Below are positions 1-8,744 of a stretch of DNA of 64,000 nt, piece by piece. Origin of the DNA: Teichococcus aestuarii (GTDB taxonomy: Bacteria > Pseudomonadota > Alphaproteobacteria > Acetobacterales > Acetobacteraceae); the NCBI RefSeq assembly GCF_003116135.1, contig NZ_PDOA01000002.1, positions 478,227-542,226 of the forward strand, written 5' to 3'. The translations under genes were made by a program, and so were the position numbers. The notes under the pieces were generated by a model, which was not told the DNA's origin, made no database searches, and worked only from the letters and a program-made list of their open reading frames with translations. The first letter of the stretch is position 1. Each line of letters opens with the position of its first letter.

Positions 1-976
1 TGCCGTTGGCGCCGAGCCAGGGGCGGGGCCCCCCGAAGGCGGGCACGAAGCCACCGCCCTGGTACCAGAGATGGCTGTAGCGCAGCCCGTCGCCGGTGGG
101 GATGCCGGGGCGGTTCATCGCCTCCAGCCACGCCGCCGGCACCACGCGCTGTCCTTCCCACATGCCGCCCTGCAGCACCACCTGGCCGATCCGCAGCAGG
201 TCCGGCGCCGTCAGCCGCAGGCCGGAGGCGGCGGAGGGCACGCCGTCCCGCCCCGCCGCCCAGCCGCCGGGCTCGATGCCGAGGGGGGCGAACAGCGCCT
301 CCCGCGCGAAATCGGGCAAAGGCTGCCCGGTGCCGCGGGCGATCAGCGCGCCCAGCAGCGCCACCGCGCCGCCGGAATAGGTCCAGCGCTCCCCGGGCGG
401 GTGCTCCACCGGCCGGTCCAGCGCGAAGCGGTAGCGGTCCGCCGCGTTCTCCATGGCGATCTCGCTGTTCGCCGGGTCGGTATAGGGGCGCGATTCGTCC
501 CATCGCAGCCCCATGGTCATGTCCAGCGCATTGGCCACGCGCAGGCGCTGCCGCGACGGGTCGGCGGCAAGGTCGGCGTATTCCGGGAACTGGGCCAGCA
601 GCGGCGCCCCGGGCGGCGGCACCGCGCCGCGCCCGAGGGCGATGCCATAGAGCAGCCCCACCACGCTCTTGGTCACGGAGCGGAGGTCGTGCGGCACGGC
701 GGGGCCGAAGGCGACCTCGCCGAGCGGCTGGCCCCAGCTTTCGTCGGCGCCCTGGCCATAATGCGCCAGCACCACACGGCCATGGCGCGCCACCAGCACC
801 GCGTGCACGCCGCGCAGCAGGCCGGACCGCAGCCCGGCCGCCAGCTTCTCCGCCAGATCCGGCGCGAAGCCGGCCCTGGCCAACTCCGCCCTGGCCAACT
901 CCGCCCTGGCCGGGGCCGCCATCACGCCGAGGCCCAGCGCCGGCAGGGCGCGGCGGGAGAGTGGAAAGCCATGCAT
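1..976 (-). CDS. Serine beta-lactamase-like hydrolase (class C / PBP4* family), 3' end outside window
   Basis: Partial gene read leftwards; its C-terminus lies beyond base 1. The start at 976 has GTGAGG about 6 nt upstream. The N-terminus (LSRRALPAL then a hydrophobic stretch to APARA) is a Tat-like export signal, so the enzyme is probably periplasmic. The mature part carries the family nucleophile motif SVTK (about residues 100-103) and a later YSG motif, as in beta-lactamase/transpeptidase-like esterases. The substrate cannot be told: the family includes esterases and D-aminopeptidases as well as true beta-lactamases. A 15-bp tandem duplication after the signal peptide repeats LARAE. The gene is divergent from the amidohydrolase. 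Confidence 0.85.
   Translation of the reverse strand, partial: MHGFPLSRRALPALGLGVMAAPARAELARAELARAGFAPDLAEKLAAGLRSGLLRGVHAVLVARHGRVVLAHYGQGADESWGQPLGEVAFGPAVPHDLRSVTKSVVGLLYGIALGRGAVPPPGAPLLAQFPEYADLAADPSRQRLRVANALDMTMGLRWDESRPYTDPANSEIAMENAADRYRFALDRPVEHPPGERWTYSGGAVALLGALIARGTGQPLPDFAREALFAPLGIEPGGWAAGRDGVPSAASGLRLTAPDLLRIGQVVLQGGMWEGQRVVPAAWLEAMNRPGIPTGDGLRYSHLWYQGGGFVPAFGGPRPWLGANG
873..913. repeat. 15-bp tandem duplication within the hydrolase leader
   Basis: The unit GCCCTGGCCAACTCC is present twice (873-887 and 888-902) plus a partial third copy. It encodes repeated LARAE just after the predicted signal-peptide cleavage site, so the reading frame is kept. Confidence 0.8.
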
Positions 977-1229
977 CGCATCCTCACGCTGGTGGCGGAG
1001 AGGAGAAAGAACATTGCGGAATAGAAATCAAGACGTTCCGGGCGCCGGCCGTCCCGGATATGGCGCCACGCGACCGGCGGAACCCTGGCCGCTTCATGTG
1101 CAATCCGATACGTCGCGGCCCGAAGGACAGAGGAAACGCCACGTTTTGAACCGCTTGCCGGGGGCGGATTGACCCCGGCCCGGCGCTTTGAAACGCTGCC
1201 GGCCGATTCCCGTCCAAGGAGATACGCCG

Positions 1230-2663
1230 GTGGCCCGCACGCTGATTCGCGCCTCGCACATCATCGCCTACCAGAATGGCGGGCACCGCCACCTGAAGGA
1301 TGGCGTCGTGGTGATCGAGAACGACACGATCCTGCATGTCGGCCAGGGCTATGAGGGGCCGGTGGACGAGACCATCGACGCCGCCGGCCAGGTGGTGACG
1401 CCGGGCTTCATCAACACCCACGCCCATCTCTCGGAAAGCCCGCTCGACAAGAGCTTCGTCGAGGACCGGGGGCCGCGGCAGTTCTACCTCTCCGGCCTGT
1501 TCGAATTCCTGACGGCGCGCGACGGCGCCATCACCGAGGAAGCCCGCCGCGCCTGCATCGCCTACTCGATGCCCGAGCTGCTGCGCACCGGCACCACCAC
1601 CATCATGGAGATCGGCGGCCATGGCGACGTGGTGGCCGAGCATGCCGAGCGCGTGGGGCTGCGCGCCTATATCGGCCAGGGCTACCGCTCCGGCCGCTGG
1701 CTGACCGCCAATGGCCGCACCGTGGAGTACGAGTGGCTGCCGGATGACGGGCTCGCCGGGTTCAACGCCGCCGTCGATTTCATCGGGCGCGTCGAGGGCC
1801 GCGCCAATGGCCGCATCAAGGGCTTCCTGACGCCGATGCAGATCGACACCTGCTCGGAGGCGCTGCTGCGGCGCTCGGCCGACGCGGCGCGCGACATGAA
1901 GGTGCCGCTGGCGCTGCACGTCTCCCAGTCCGTGCCCGAGTTCCACGAGATGACGCGGCGCAACGGCTGCACGCCCATCGAGTGGCTGGAGAAGATCGGC
2001 TTCCTGTCGGAGCGCTGCATCCTCGGCCACTGCATCATCCCGGGCGAGAGCTCCTGGGCCAACTACCAGGCGGACGACATCGGCATCCTGGCCGATACGG
2101 GTGCCAACGTGGCGCATGCGGTGTGGGTCTTCGCCCGGCGCGGCATCGCCATGGAGAGCTTCGCCCGCTACCAGGCGCGCGGCGTGAACATGACCATCGC
2201 CACCGACACCTGCCCGCAGAGCATGATCGAGGCGATGCGCTGGACCTCGGTGGTCTCCAAGATCGTCGACCGGCGGACGCAGGTGGCCACCGCGGCCGAC
2301 GTGTTCAACGCCGCCACGCTGAACGGCGCCAAGGCGCTGGGGCGCGAGGATCTCGGCCGCATCGCCCCCGGCGCCAAGGCCGACCTGCTGCTGTGGAAGG
2401 GCGACAGCCTGTTCATGACGCCGCTGCGCGACCCGATCCGCAACCTGGTCTTCTCCGCCACGGCCGAGGACCTGGACACCACGATCATCGACGGCCGCGT
2501 GGTGATGCGCGGCGGCGTGGTGCCGGGCTACGACCCGGTGGAGCTGGGCCGCGCCGTGCAGCAGGGCGCCGAGGCCATGTGGGCCGGCATGAAGAGCCGC
2601 GACTGGGCGGGGCGCGACATCGAGCAGCTCTCGCCCTCGAGCTTCCCCGCCTTCCAGGGCTGA
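1230..2663 (+). CDS. Metal-dependent amidohydrolase (chlorohydrolase/TrzN-like)
   Basis: A 477-residue cytoplasmic hydrolase of the amidohydrolase superfamily, the group that includes cytosine deaminase and s-triazine hydrolases. Metal ligands are visible: THAH (H64, H66), ALHVS (H230), LGHC (H267) and TDTCPQ (D326). The C-terminus has the usual GAKADLLLW composite-domain motif. The GTG at 1230 is preferred because AAGGAG lies 8 nt upstream; an in-frame ATG at 1188 lacks a comparable site. The substrate is unknown. The gene stands alone between a divergent hydrolase and the ZIP transporter. Confidence 0.88.
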   Translation: MARTLIRASHIIAYQNGGHRHLKDGVVVIENDTILHVGQGYEGPVDETIDAAGQVVTPGFINTHAHLSESPLDKSFVEDRGPRQFYLSGLFEFLTARDGAITEEARRACIAYSMPELLRTGTTTIMEIGGHGDVVAEHAERVGLRAYIGQGYRSGRWLTANGRTVEYEWLPDDGLAGFNAAVDFIGRVEGRANGRIKGFLTPMQIDTCSEALLRRSADAARDMKVPLALHVSQSVPEFHEMTRRNGCTPIEWLEKIGFLSERCILGHCIIPGESSWANYQADDIGILADTGANVAHAVWVFARRGIAMESFARYQARGVNMTIATDTCPQSMIEAMRWTSVVSKIVDRRTQVATAADVFNAATLNGAKALGREDLGRIAPGAKADLLLWKGDSLFMTPLRDPIRNLVFSATAEDLDTTIIDGRVVMRGGVVPGYDPVELGRAVQQGAEAMWAGMKSRDWAGRDIEQLSPSSFPAFQG

Positions 2664-2745
2664 AGGCGCCGCCCGGCCGGGCGGGAACCCTTCTCCGGCG
2701 CCGCCGTTCCTTTGTCCGGGAACGGCGGCGCGGGAAGGGGCCTGG

Positions 2746-3504
2746 ATGTTCGAGAGCATGCCGCTGTGGCTGCAGGCCGGGTTCTGGGGGCTCCTCGGCG
2801 GCTCCTCGCTGGTGATCGGGGCGGCGCTCGCCTACCTCGTCCGGCTGCCCGCCCGGGTGACGGCCGGCATCATGGCCTTCGGCTGCGGCATCCTGATCTC
2901 CGCCGTCGCCTATGAGCTGGTCGAGGAAGGCTTCCGGCAGGGCGGCATCTGGCCCGTCATCGGCGGCGCCCTGGCCGGCTCGGCCGCCTACACGCTGGCC
3001 AACTGGCTGGTGTCGCGCCGCGGCGGCCGGCACCGCAAGCGCTCGGGCGAGCAGCAGAAGGCGGTGAGCGGCGGCGGCATGGCGATCGCCATCGGCTCGC
3101 TGCTGGACGGCATCCCAGAATCGGTGGTGCTGGGGGTGGGGCTGCTCGGCGGTGGCGGGGTGAGCCTGCCCATGCTGGCGGCGGTGTTCCTGTCCAACTT
3201 CCCGGAGGGGCTGTCGAGCGCGGCCGGCATGCGCCGGGCGGGGCGCGGCAGGGGCTATGTGCTGGGCCTCTGGGGCGGCATCGCCCTGCTCTCGGGCCTG
3301 GCCGCCCTGCTGGGCGCGGCCCTGCTGGGCGATGCGCCGCCGGCCCTGACCGCCACGGTCAACGCCATCGCCGCCGGGGCGCTGCTGACCATGATCGCCG
3401 ACACCATGATCCCGGAGGCGGTGGAGGGCGAGCGGGGCGGGACGGGGCTGCTGGTGGTGGCGGGCCTGCTCGTCGCCTTCGCCCTGTCCCAGCAGGGCGG
3501 CTGA
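2746..3504 (+). CDS. ZIP-family metal transporter
   Basis: A 252-residue inner-membrane protein with about seven or eight hydrophobic segments. It has the two ZIP signature helices: GSLLDGIPES in the middle and FLSNFPEGLS about 45 residues later, which form the metal path in the Zrt/Irt-like family. A basic, charged loop (RRGGRHRKRSGEQQK) sits between helices 3 and 4, where ZIPs usually carry a variable cytoplasmic loop. Likely role: uptake or efflux of Zn, Fe or another divalent metal; specificity cannot be read from the sequence. A GC-rich hairpin follows the stop codon. Confidence 0.87.
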   Translation: MFESMPLWLQAGFWGLLGGSSLVIGAALAYLVRLPARVTAGIMAFGCGILISAVAYELVEEGFRQGGIWPVIGGALAGSAAYTLANWLVSRRGGRHRKRSGEQQKAVSGGGMAIAIGSLLDGIPESVVLGVGLLGGGGVSLPMLAAVFLSNFPEGLSSAAGMRRAGRGRGYVLGLWGGIALLSGLAALLGAALLGDAPPALTATVNAIAAGALLTMIADTMIPEAVEGERGGTGLLVVAGLLVAFALSQQGG

Positions 3505-3517
3505 GCGGCGCGAAGGG

Positions 3518-3538
3518 GGCCGGGGGCTGGCCCCGGCC
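3518..3538. terminator. GC hairpin between convergent genes
   Basis: GGCCGGGG and CCCCGGCC arms form an 8-bp stem with a 5-nt loop between the converging stop codons of the ZIP gene and the small secreted protein. There is no T-run, so it may act only as an mRNA end or with Rho. Confidence 0.5.
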
Positions 3539-3546
3539 CGGCCGGC

Positions 3547-3912
3547 TCAGCGCGGCGCGGCGTTGAACTTGTCGAACAGGGCGTTCGCCGCGTCGACGCA
3601 GGCCTGCACCGGCTCCTTGTCCGAGCACTGGATGCGCACGGCCGTGTCGCCCCGGCGGAAGGAGAAGCTGGCGCCGGGCGGCGGCGGGCGGTGCATGCCG
3701 TGCATGCCATGCATCATCATGCCCCGCATCCGCTCGTGATGGGGGCCGGCCTCCGGGCCACGGCCCGGGCGCGGCCCCTCCGGGCGGCCGCCGGGCCCGG
3801 CCGGCCCGGCCTCGGCCGCCGGCGGCGGCGCGGGCGGGGCGGGCTGCGCCACGGCCAGGGCCGCCCCGCCCAGGAACACCGCGCCCACGCCCAGCATCAG
3901 CAATCCACGCAT
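3547..3912 (-). CDS. Small secreted protein, His/Met/Pro-rich linker
   Basis: A 121-residue protein of unknown function. The first 22 residues (MRGLLMLGVGAVFLGGAALAVA) form a signal peptide. A Pro/Ala/Gly-rich segment follows, then a His-Met cluster (HHERMRGMMMHGMHGMHR) that could bind a metal. The C-terminal domain has two cysteines (IQCSDKEPVQACVDAANALFDK). The start at 3912 has a strong AGAGGATGAGG site 2-10 nt upstream. The gene is convergent with the ZIP transporter and divergent from catalase. A periplasmic metal-related role is only an inference from the His/Met cluster and the neighbours. Confidence 0.72.
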   Translation of the reverse strand: MRGLLMLGVGAVFLGGAALAVAQPAPPAPPPAAEAGPAGPGGRPEGPRPGRGPEAGPHHERMRGMMMHGMHGMHRPPPPGASFSFRRGDTAVRIQCSDKEPVQACVDAANALFDKFNAAPR

Positions 3913-4140
3913 GTCCTCATCCTCTTCCGTGGTGGCGGCCCGGCAGAGCGGGGCCTCCGTGGCTTCTTGATAGGCCGGCCCCGCGTGACCGTGCCGCTCG
4001 CTCGGCAACCAAATGTGGCTGGCAGGTGTGGCGGGCAAGTGTAGCGGGCGGAGGCGGCGGCCGGCCTTCGGGGAGAACCATCCACCGCCGCATTGGTTGT
4101 TGCCTCGAGGCTTGCCGCCACCACAGAGGAGGCCATCCGC

Positions 4141-5736
4141 ATGACCGAGGATCGCACGGTGCTGACCACGCGTCAGGGCCACCCCGTCCATGACAACCAG
4201 AGCCTGCGCAGCGTCGGCGAGCGCGGGCCCGCCACGCTCGAGAACTACCAGTTCATCGAGAAGATCACGCATTTCGACCGGGAGCGCATCCCGGAACGGG
4301 TGGTGCATGCGCGCGGCGCCGGCGCGCATGGCTATTTCGAGGCCTATGGCCGCATCGGCGACGCGCCCGCCAGCCGCTACACCCGCGCCCGCGTGCTGAC
4401 GGAGACGGGGGTGCGGACGCCGCTCTTCGTCCGCTTCTCCACCGTGATCGGCGCCAAGGACAGCCCCGAGACGGCGCGCGACCCGCGCGGCTTCGCGGTC
4501 AAGTTCAAGACGGTGGAGGGCAACTGGGACCTGGTCGGCAACAACCTTCGGATCTTCTTCATCCGCGACGCCATCAAGTTCCCGGACATGATCCACGCCT
4601 TCAAGCCGGACCCGGTGACCAACCGGCAGGAGGCCTGGCGCTTCTACGATTTCGTGGCGCACCACCCCGAGGCGCTGCACATGGTCACCTGGGTGAAGAG
4701 CCCCTGGGGCATCCCGGCCACTTTCCGCGAGATGGAAGGCTCCAGCGTCAACACCTACAAGCTGGTGAACGCCGAGGGCGTCGCGCATCTGGCGAAGTTC
4801 AGCTGGGTGCCGAAGCAGGGCGTGCGCAACCTGACCAGCGCCCAGGCGGCCGAGATCCAGGCGAAGGACACCGGCCACGCCACGCGCGACCTCTACGACG
4901 CCATCGCGCGCGGCGACCACCCGGAATGGGAGTTCTGCGTCCAGCTGATGTCCGACGACCCGCATGACGAGCTGGATTTCGACCCGCTGGACGACACCAA
5001 GCGCTGGCCGGAGGACAAGTTCCCGCTGCTGCCAGTGGGCCGCATGGTGCTGGACCGCGCGCCGGAGGATTTCTTCGCCGAGGTCGAGCAATCCGCCTTC
5101 GGCACCGGCGTGCTGGTGGACGGCATCGACTTCTCGGACGACAAGATGCTGCAGGGCCGCACCCTGTCCTACTCGGACACGCAGCGCTACCGCGTCGGCG
5201 CCAACTACCTGCAGCTGCCGATCAACGCGCCGCAGGAGCAGGCCCGCGCCCATACCAACCAGCGGGACGGCATGATGGCCTATCATGTGGACCGCGGCGG
5301 CCAGAACCGGCACGTCAACTACGAGCCGAGCATGATGGGCGGGCTGCGGGAGGCGCCGAAGCCGGAGAAGGAGTACCTCCAGTGGGTGGAGGGCCATCTC
5401 GGCCGCTACCAGACCACCCGCACCACCGATGACTACCGCCAGGCCGGCGAGCGCTACCGCTCCTTCGAGGATTGGGAGCGCGACGACCTGATCGCCAACA
5501 TGGTGGCCGACATGAAGGAATGCCCGGAGCCGATCGCGCTCCGCATGGTCTGGCACTGGTGGCATTGCGACGAGGATTACGGCCGCCGCGTGGCGGAAGG
5601 GGCGGGTATCGACCTGGAGAAGGCGCTGGCCCTGCCGCCCCTGCCCAACCGCCCGGCGCCGGGGGAGCGGCTGCCCCGCCCCACCTACAGCAGCGGCAAG
5701 GCCGAGGGCACGCCGCGCAGCGAGGCGGCGGAGTAA
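4141..5736 (+). CDS. Monofunctional haem catalase
   Basis: A 531-residue catalase (2 H2O2 to O2 and water). Landmarks in order: [15 protein letters not shown] with catalytic His56; RFSTV; the VGNN motif with catalytic Asn near 134-135; [11 protein letters not shown]; and SYSDTQRYR with the proximal haem Tyr344. Length fits a small-subunit clade plus a short Pro-rich tail. The ATG at 4141 is chosen over one 48 nt upstream because CAGAGGAGG precedes it and catalase homology begins just after. The gene is convergent with ferredoxin-NADP reductase; the gap holds a perfect hairpin. Oxidative-stress induction is likely but no OxyR site was recognised. Confidence 0.96.
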   Translation: MTEDRTVLTTRQGHPVHDNQSLRSVGERGPATLENYQFIEKITHFDRERIPERVVHARGAGAHGYFEAYGRIGDAPASRYTRARVLTETGVRTPLFVRFSTVIGAKDSPETARDPRGFAVKFKTVEGNWDLVGNNLRIFFIRDAIKFPDMIHAFKPDPVTNRQEAWRFYDFVAHHPEALHMVTWVKSPWGIPATFREMEGSSVNTYKLVNAEGVAHLAKFSWVPKQGVRNLTSAQAAEIQAKDTGHATRDLYDAIARGDHPEWEFCVQLMSDDPHDELDFDPLDDTKRWPEDKFPLLPVGRMVLDRAPEDFFAEVEQSAFGTGVLVDGIDFSDDKMLQGRTLSYSDTQRYRVGANYLQLPINAPQEQARAHTNQRDGMMAYHVDRGGQNRHVNYEPSMMGGLREAPKPEKEYLQWVEGHLGRYQTTRTTDDYRQAGERYRSFEDWERDDLIANMVADMKECPEPIALRMVWHWWHCDEDYGRRVAEGAGIDLEKALALPPLPNRPAPGERLPRPTYSSGKAEGTPRSEAAE

Positions 5737-5743
5737 GCGGAGC

Positions 5744-5764
5744 GGGAGGGGCGCGGCCCCTCCC
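5744..5764. terminator. 9-3-9 hairpin between convergent genes
   Basis: A perfect inverted repeat GGGAGGGGC / GCCCCTCCC with a GCG loop lies immediately after the catalase stop and before the reductase stop. It is likely a shared transcript end, although it has no T-tract. Confidence 0.6.
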
Positions 5765-5788
5765 GGCGCCCGCTCACTTCTCGCCCGC

Positions 5789-6607
5789 TCACTTCTCGAC
5801 GAAGGCCTTCTCGATCACGTAGTGGCCGGGGCGGCTGTTGGCGCCCTCCTCGAAGCCCATCCCCTCCAGCAGCGCCTTGCTCTCGGCCAGCATCTCCGGG
5901 CTGCCGCACAGCATCACCCGGTCCTCGGCCGGGCTGAAGGCGGGCAGGCCGAGATCGGCGAACAGCCTGCCGGAGCGGATGAGGTCGGTGACGCGGCCCT
6001 GGTTGCGGAAGGGCTCGCGCGTCACGGTGGGGTAGTAGAGCAGCTTGCCCGCCACCAGCTCGCCCAGCGCCTCGTCCCGCGGCAGCGCCTCGATCATCTC
6101 GGCATAGGCGAGTTCCTTCACCTCGCGCACGCCGTGCAGCAGCACCACGCGCTCGAACCGGTCATACACCTCCGGCTCGCGGATCAGCGACAGGAAGGGG
6201 GCGAGGCCGGTGCCGGTGCCGTAGAGCCACAGGGTGCGGCCCGGCAGCAGCGCGTCCATCACCAGCGTGCCGACCGCCTTGCGGCCCACCAGGATCTCGT
6301 CGCCCGGCCGGACATGCTGGAGGCGGCTGGTCAGCGGCCCGTCCGGCACCTTGATCGACAGGAATTCCAGCCCCTCGTCCCAGGGCGGCGAGGCGACCGA
6401 ATAGGCGCGCACCAGCGGCTTGCCCTCCGCCATCAGCCCCAGCATCACGAACTGCCCGGCGGTGAAGCGCAGGCCCGGGCTGCGGCTGCAGCGGAAGGAG
6501 AAGAGGCGGTCCGTCCAGTGGTGCACCTGCGCCACCGTCTCGGTGGAATAGGCGGGGTGGGCGGATTTCCAGGCGGGTCGGGTTTCGGCGTTCATCGGCG
6601 ATGACAT
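5789..6607 (-). CDS. fpr: Ferredoxin/flavodoxin--NADP(+) reductase
   Basis: A 272-residue FAD/NADP(H) oxidoreductase that passes electrons between NADPH and ferredoxin or flavodoxin. Visible motifs: FAD-binding VRAYSVASPPW (RxYS), the NADP-binding GTGTGLAPFLS, and the C-terminal GHYVIEKAFVEK typical of bacterial subclass Fpr enzymes, where the terminal residues stack on the flavin. An in-frame ATG at 6595 is an alternative start. The last codons lie in a short direct duplication (GCTCACTTCTCG twice), which leaves the C-terminus intact. The location next to catalase fits an oxidative-stress function but is not proof. Confidence 0.94.
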   Translation of the reverse strand: MSSPMNAETRPAWKSAHPAYSTETVAQVHHWTDRLFSFRCSRSPGLRFTAGQFVMLGLMAEGKPLVRAYSVASPPWDEGLEFLSIKVPDGPLTSRLQHVRPGDEILVGRKAVGTLVMDALLPGRTLWLYGTGTGLAPFLSLIREPEVYDRFERVVLLHGVREVKELAYAEMIEALPRDEALGELVAGKLLYYPTVTREPFRNQGRVTDLIRSGRLFADLGLPAFSPAEDRVMLCGSPEMLAESKALLEGMGFEEGANSRPGHYVIEKAFVEK

Positions 6608-6724
6608 GGCCTTCTCAAGGCGCCAGGCAAGTCACGGAGGGCCCCAGGGGGTCGCCTTGCGGGCAGGGGCGGGACCATGACACGGCTTGCATGCGGCCGC
6701 GGTTGCGGTGAGCCTCCGCCTATC

Positions 6725-7456
6725 ATGAGCACGCCACCCGACGCCACACCCCAGGCCGCAACCCTGCCTCCCGGCCCGCCCCTGGACCCCCCCCTGGGCC
6801 CCGAGGTCGACCCCACCCCCCGGCCGCTGCCCGCCCGGGTGCCGCACCGCGGCGCCTCGGTCACGCTGGAGCCGCTCGGCATCCGCCACGCGGAGGAGCT
6901 GTGGGAGGCCACCCAGGGCGCCGGGGAGAGCTGGGCCTATCTCGGCTACGGCCCCTTCGCCGATTTCGCCGCCTTCCGGAAGTTCCTCGGCGGCTTCGCC
7001 ACCACCCACGACCCCATCGCCTGGGCGGTGCGGCCGCATCTCTCCGGCCGGGCGCTGGGCTGGCTGACGCTGATGGAGATCCAGCCCGCCAACGCCGCCA
7101 TCGAGCTGGGCCACATCTGGTTCTCGCCGCGCATGCAGCGCACGCGCGCCGCCACCGAGGCGATGTTCCTGCTGATGCGCCACGCCATGGACGACCTCGG
7201 CTACCGGCGGCTGGTGTGGAAGTGCAACGCGCTGAACGCGCCCTCCCGCCGCGCCGCCGCGCGCCTCGGCTTCACCTATGAGGGGGAGCACCGGGCGCAT
7301 CTGGTGGTGAAGGGGCGGCGGCGCGACACCGCCTGGTTCTCCATTCTCGACGAGGAGTGGCCGGCGCGGCGCGACGCCATCGCCGCCTGGCTGGCGGAGG
7401 AGAATTTCGACCATCGCGGCACGGCCCGCAGCAGCCTGCGCGCCGCCCCCGGCTGA
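6725..7456 (+). CDS. GNAT-family N-acetyltransferase (RimJ/RimL-like)
   Basis: A 243-residue protein. A Pro-rich N-terminal 35 residues precede a GNAT fold. ELGHIWFSPRMQRTRAATEA corresponds to the acetyl-CoA pyrophosphate-binding strand-loop, and KCNALNAPSRRAAARLGFTYEGEHR is the usual C-terminal GNAT motif. It resembles the subgroup with a DTAWFSILDEEW ending that is common next to unrelated genes in proteobacteria. The acceptor (protein N-terminus or small amine) is unknown. The start at 6725 is chosen for a GGTGAG site; an ATG at 6677 is in frame. Confidence 0.85.
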   Translation: MSTPPDATPQAATLPPGPPLDPPLGPEVDPTPRPLPARVPHRGASVTLEPLGIRHAEELWEATQGAGESWAYLGYGPFADFAAFRKFLGGFATTHDPIAWAVRPHLSGRALGWLTLMEIQPANAAIELGHIWFSPRMQRTRAATEAMFLLMRHAMDDLGYRRLVWKCNALNAPSRRAAARLGFTYEGEHRAHLVVKGRRRDTAWFSILDEEWPARRDAIAAWLAEENFDHRGTARSSLRAAPG

Positions 7457-7564
7457 ACCGGCGGAAGCGGGGCGGGAACCCGCGGCCGGTTTTCCCGTTT
7501 CGGAGGGGAGAATGATGGCCGGACCGGGCCGGCCCCCAATTCCTTCGCCCCGAGGAGCGGACCC

Positions 7565-8623
7565 ATGCCGAACAACCACGATCCCGATCAGATGCGGGCC
7601 GCCCTCCAGGCCATCCGGCAGGGGCGGCCAGCGGCAGAGGGCAGGGGCGCGCCGCCCGCCGCCGGGGAAGGCGGGGGCGGCAGGCCCCCCCGGGGCGAGG
7701 GCCGCAGGGCGCGGCGGCCGGGCGAGATCCCGGCGCGGGGCTGGGCCAGCATCCTCAAGCGGGCGGTGCTGCAATCCAACGACGACCGGGTGATGACCGA
7801 GGCCGCCGGCATCACCTTCTATGCCCTGCTCTCCATCTTCCCCTCCCTCACCGCGCTGGTCTCCGTCTATGGCCTGTTCGCCGACCCCGTGACGGTGTCG
7901 AACCACCTGCAGCAGCTCGGCGGCTTCGTGCCGGAGGGCGGCATGCAGATCATCAACGAGCAGCTGCAGCGCCTGACGGGCGGCGAGCCGAGCAAGCTGG
8001 GCTTCGGCCTGATCTCCGGCCTGGTGCTGGCGCTGTGGAGCGCCAACAAGGGCACCAAGGCGATGTTCGACGCGCTGAACGTCGTCTATGACGAGCCGGA
8101 GAAGCGCAGCTTCATCCGCCTGACGCTGGTCTCGCTGGCCTTCACCCTGGGCGCGCTGGTCTTCATCCTGATCGCGATGGGCGCGGTGGTGGTGCTGCCG
8201 GTGGTGCTGCGCTTCGCGGGCCTGGAGAACAGCACGGAATGGCTGCTGCGCCTGGCGCGCTGGCCGCTCCTGCTGCTGGTCATCACCTGCCTGCTGGCCA
8301 CGCTCTACCGCTTCGGCCCCAGCCGGGAGAAGGCGCGCTGGCGCTGGGTGAGCTGGGGCGGGGTGTTCGCGGCGGTGGGCTGGGCCGCCATCTCCGCGGG
8401 CTTCTCCTGGTATGTCGGCAATTTCGGCAATTACGACGCCACCTATGGCTCGCTCGGCGCGGTGGTCGGCTTCATGACCTGGATCTGGCTCTCCGCCATG
8501 ATCGTGCTGGTCGGCGCCGAGCTGAACGCCGAGATGGAGCACCAGACGGCGCGCGACACCACCACCGGCCCCGAGCAGCGCATGGGCCGCCGCGGCGCCC
8601 GCATGGCGGACACCGTCGCCTGA
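7565..8623 (+). CDS. YihY/BrkB-family inner-membrane protein
   Basis: A 352-residue membrane protein. About 60 N-terminal residues are low-complexity Gly/Ala/Arg and probably cytoplasmic. Six hydrophobic segments follow, starting at EAAGITFYALLSIFPSLTALVSVYGLF, the most conserved part of the YihY/virulence factor BrkB family. YGSLGAVVGFMTWIWLSAMIVLVGAELNAEMEHQTARDTT is the typical ending. The molecular role of the family is unsettled; old names (ribonuclease BN, serum resistance) are not reliable. It is monocistronic, with CGAGGAGCG ahead of the ATG. Confidence 0.92.
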   Translation: MPNNHDPDQMRAALQAIRQGRPAAEGRGAPPAAGEGGGGRPPRGEGRRARRPGEIPARGWASILKRAVLQSNDDRVMTEAAGITFYALLSIFPSLTALVSVYGLFADPVTVSNHLQQLGGFVPEGGMQIINEQLQRLTGGEPSKLGFGLISGLVLALWSANKGTKAMFDALNVVYDEPEKRSFIRLTLVSLAFTLGALVFILIAMGAVVVLPVVLRFAGLENSTEWLLRLARWPLLLLVITCLLATLYRFGPSREKARWRWVSWGGVFAAVGWAAISAGFSWYVGNFGNYDATYGSLGAVVGFMTWIWLSAMIVLVGAELNAEMEHQTARDTTTGPEQRMGRRGARMADTVA

Positions 8624-8744
8624 AAGGATGCGGCCTGAGGCGGCACCTGCCGGCGGTTGACGCGGTTTCGTCATCCCGCCGTCAAGCGCCCGCAACAGGG
8701 CGGCCCTAACAGCGCCCGCATCGATCCCCGACGGAGTGCTTCCG

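Noticed and set aside
984..2759. A 591-codon minus-strand frame opposite the amidohydrolase
   Set aside because: Antisense composition; the amidohydrolase has all its metal ligands on the plus strand.
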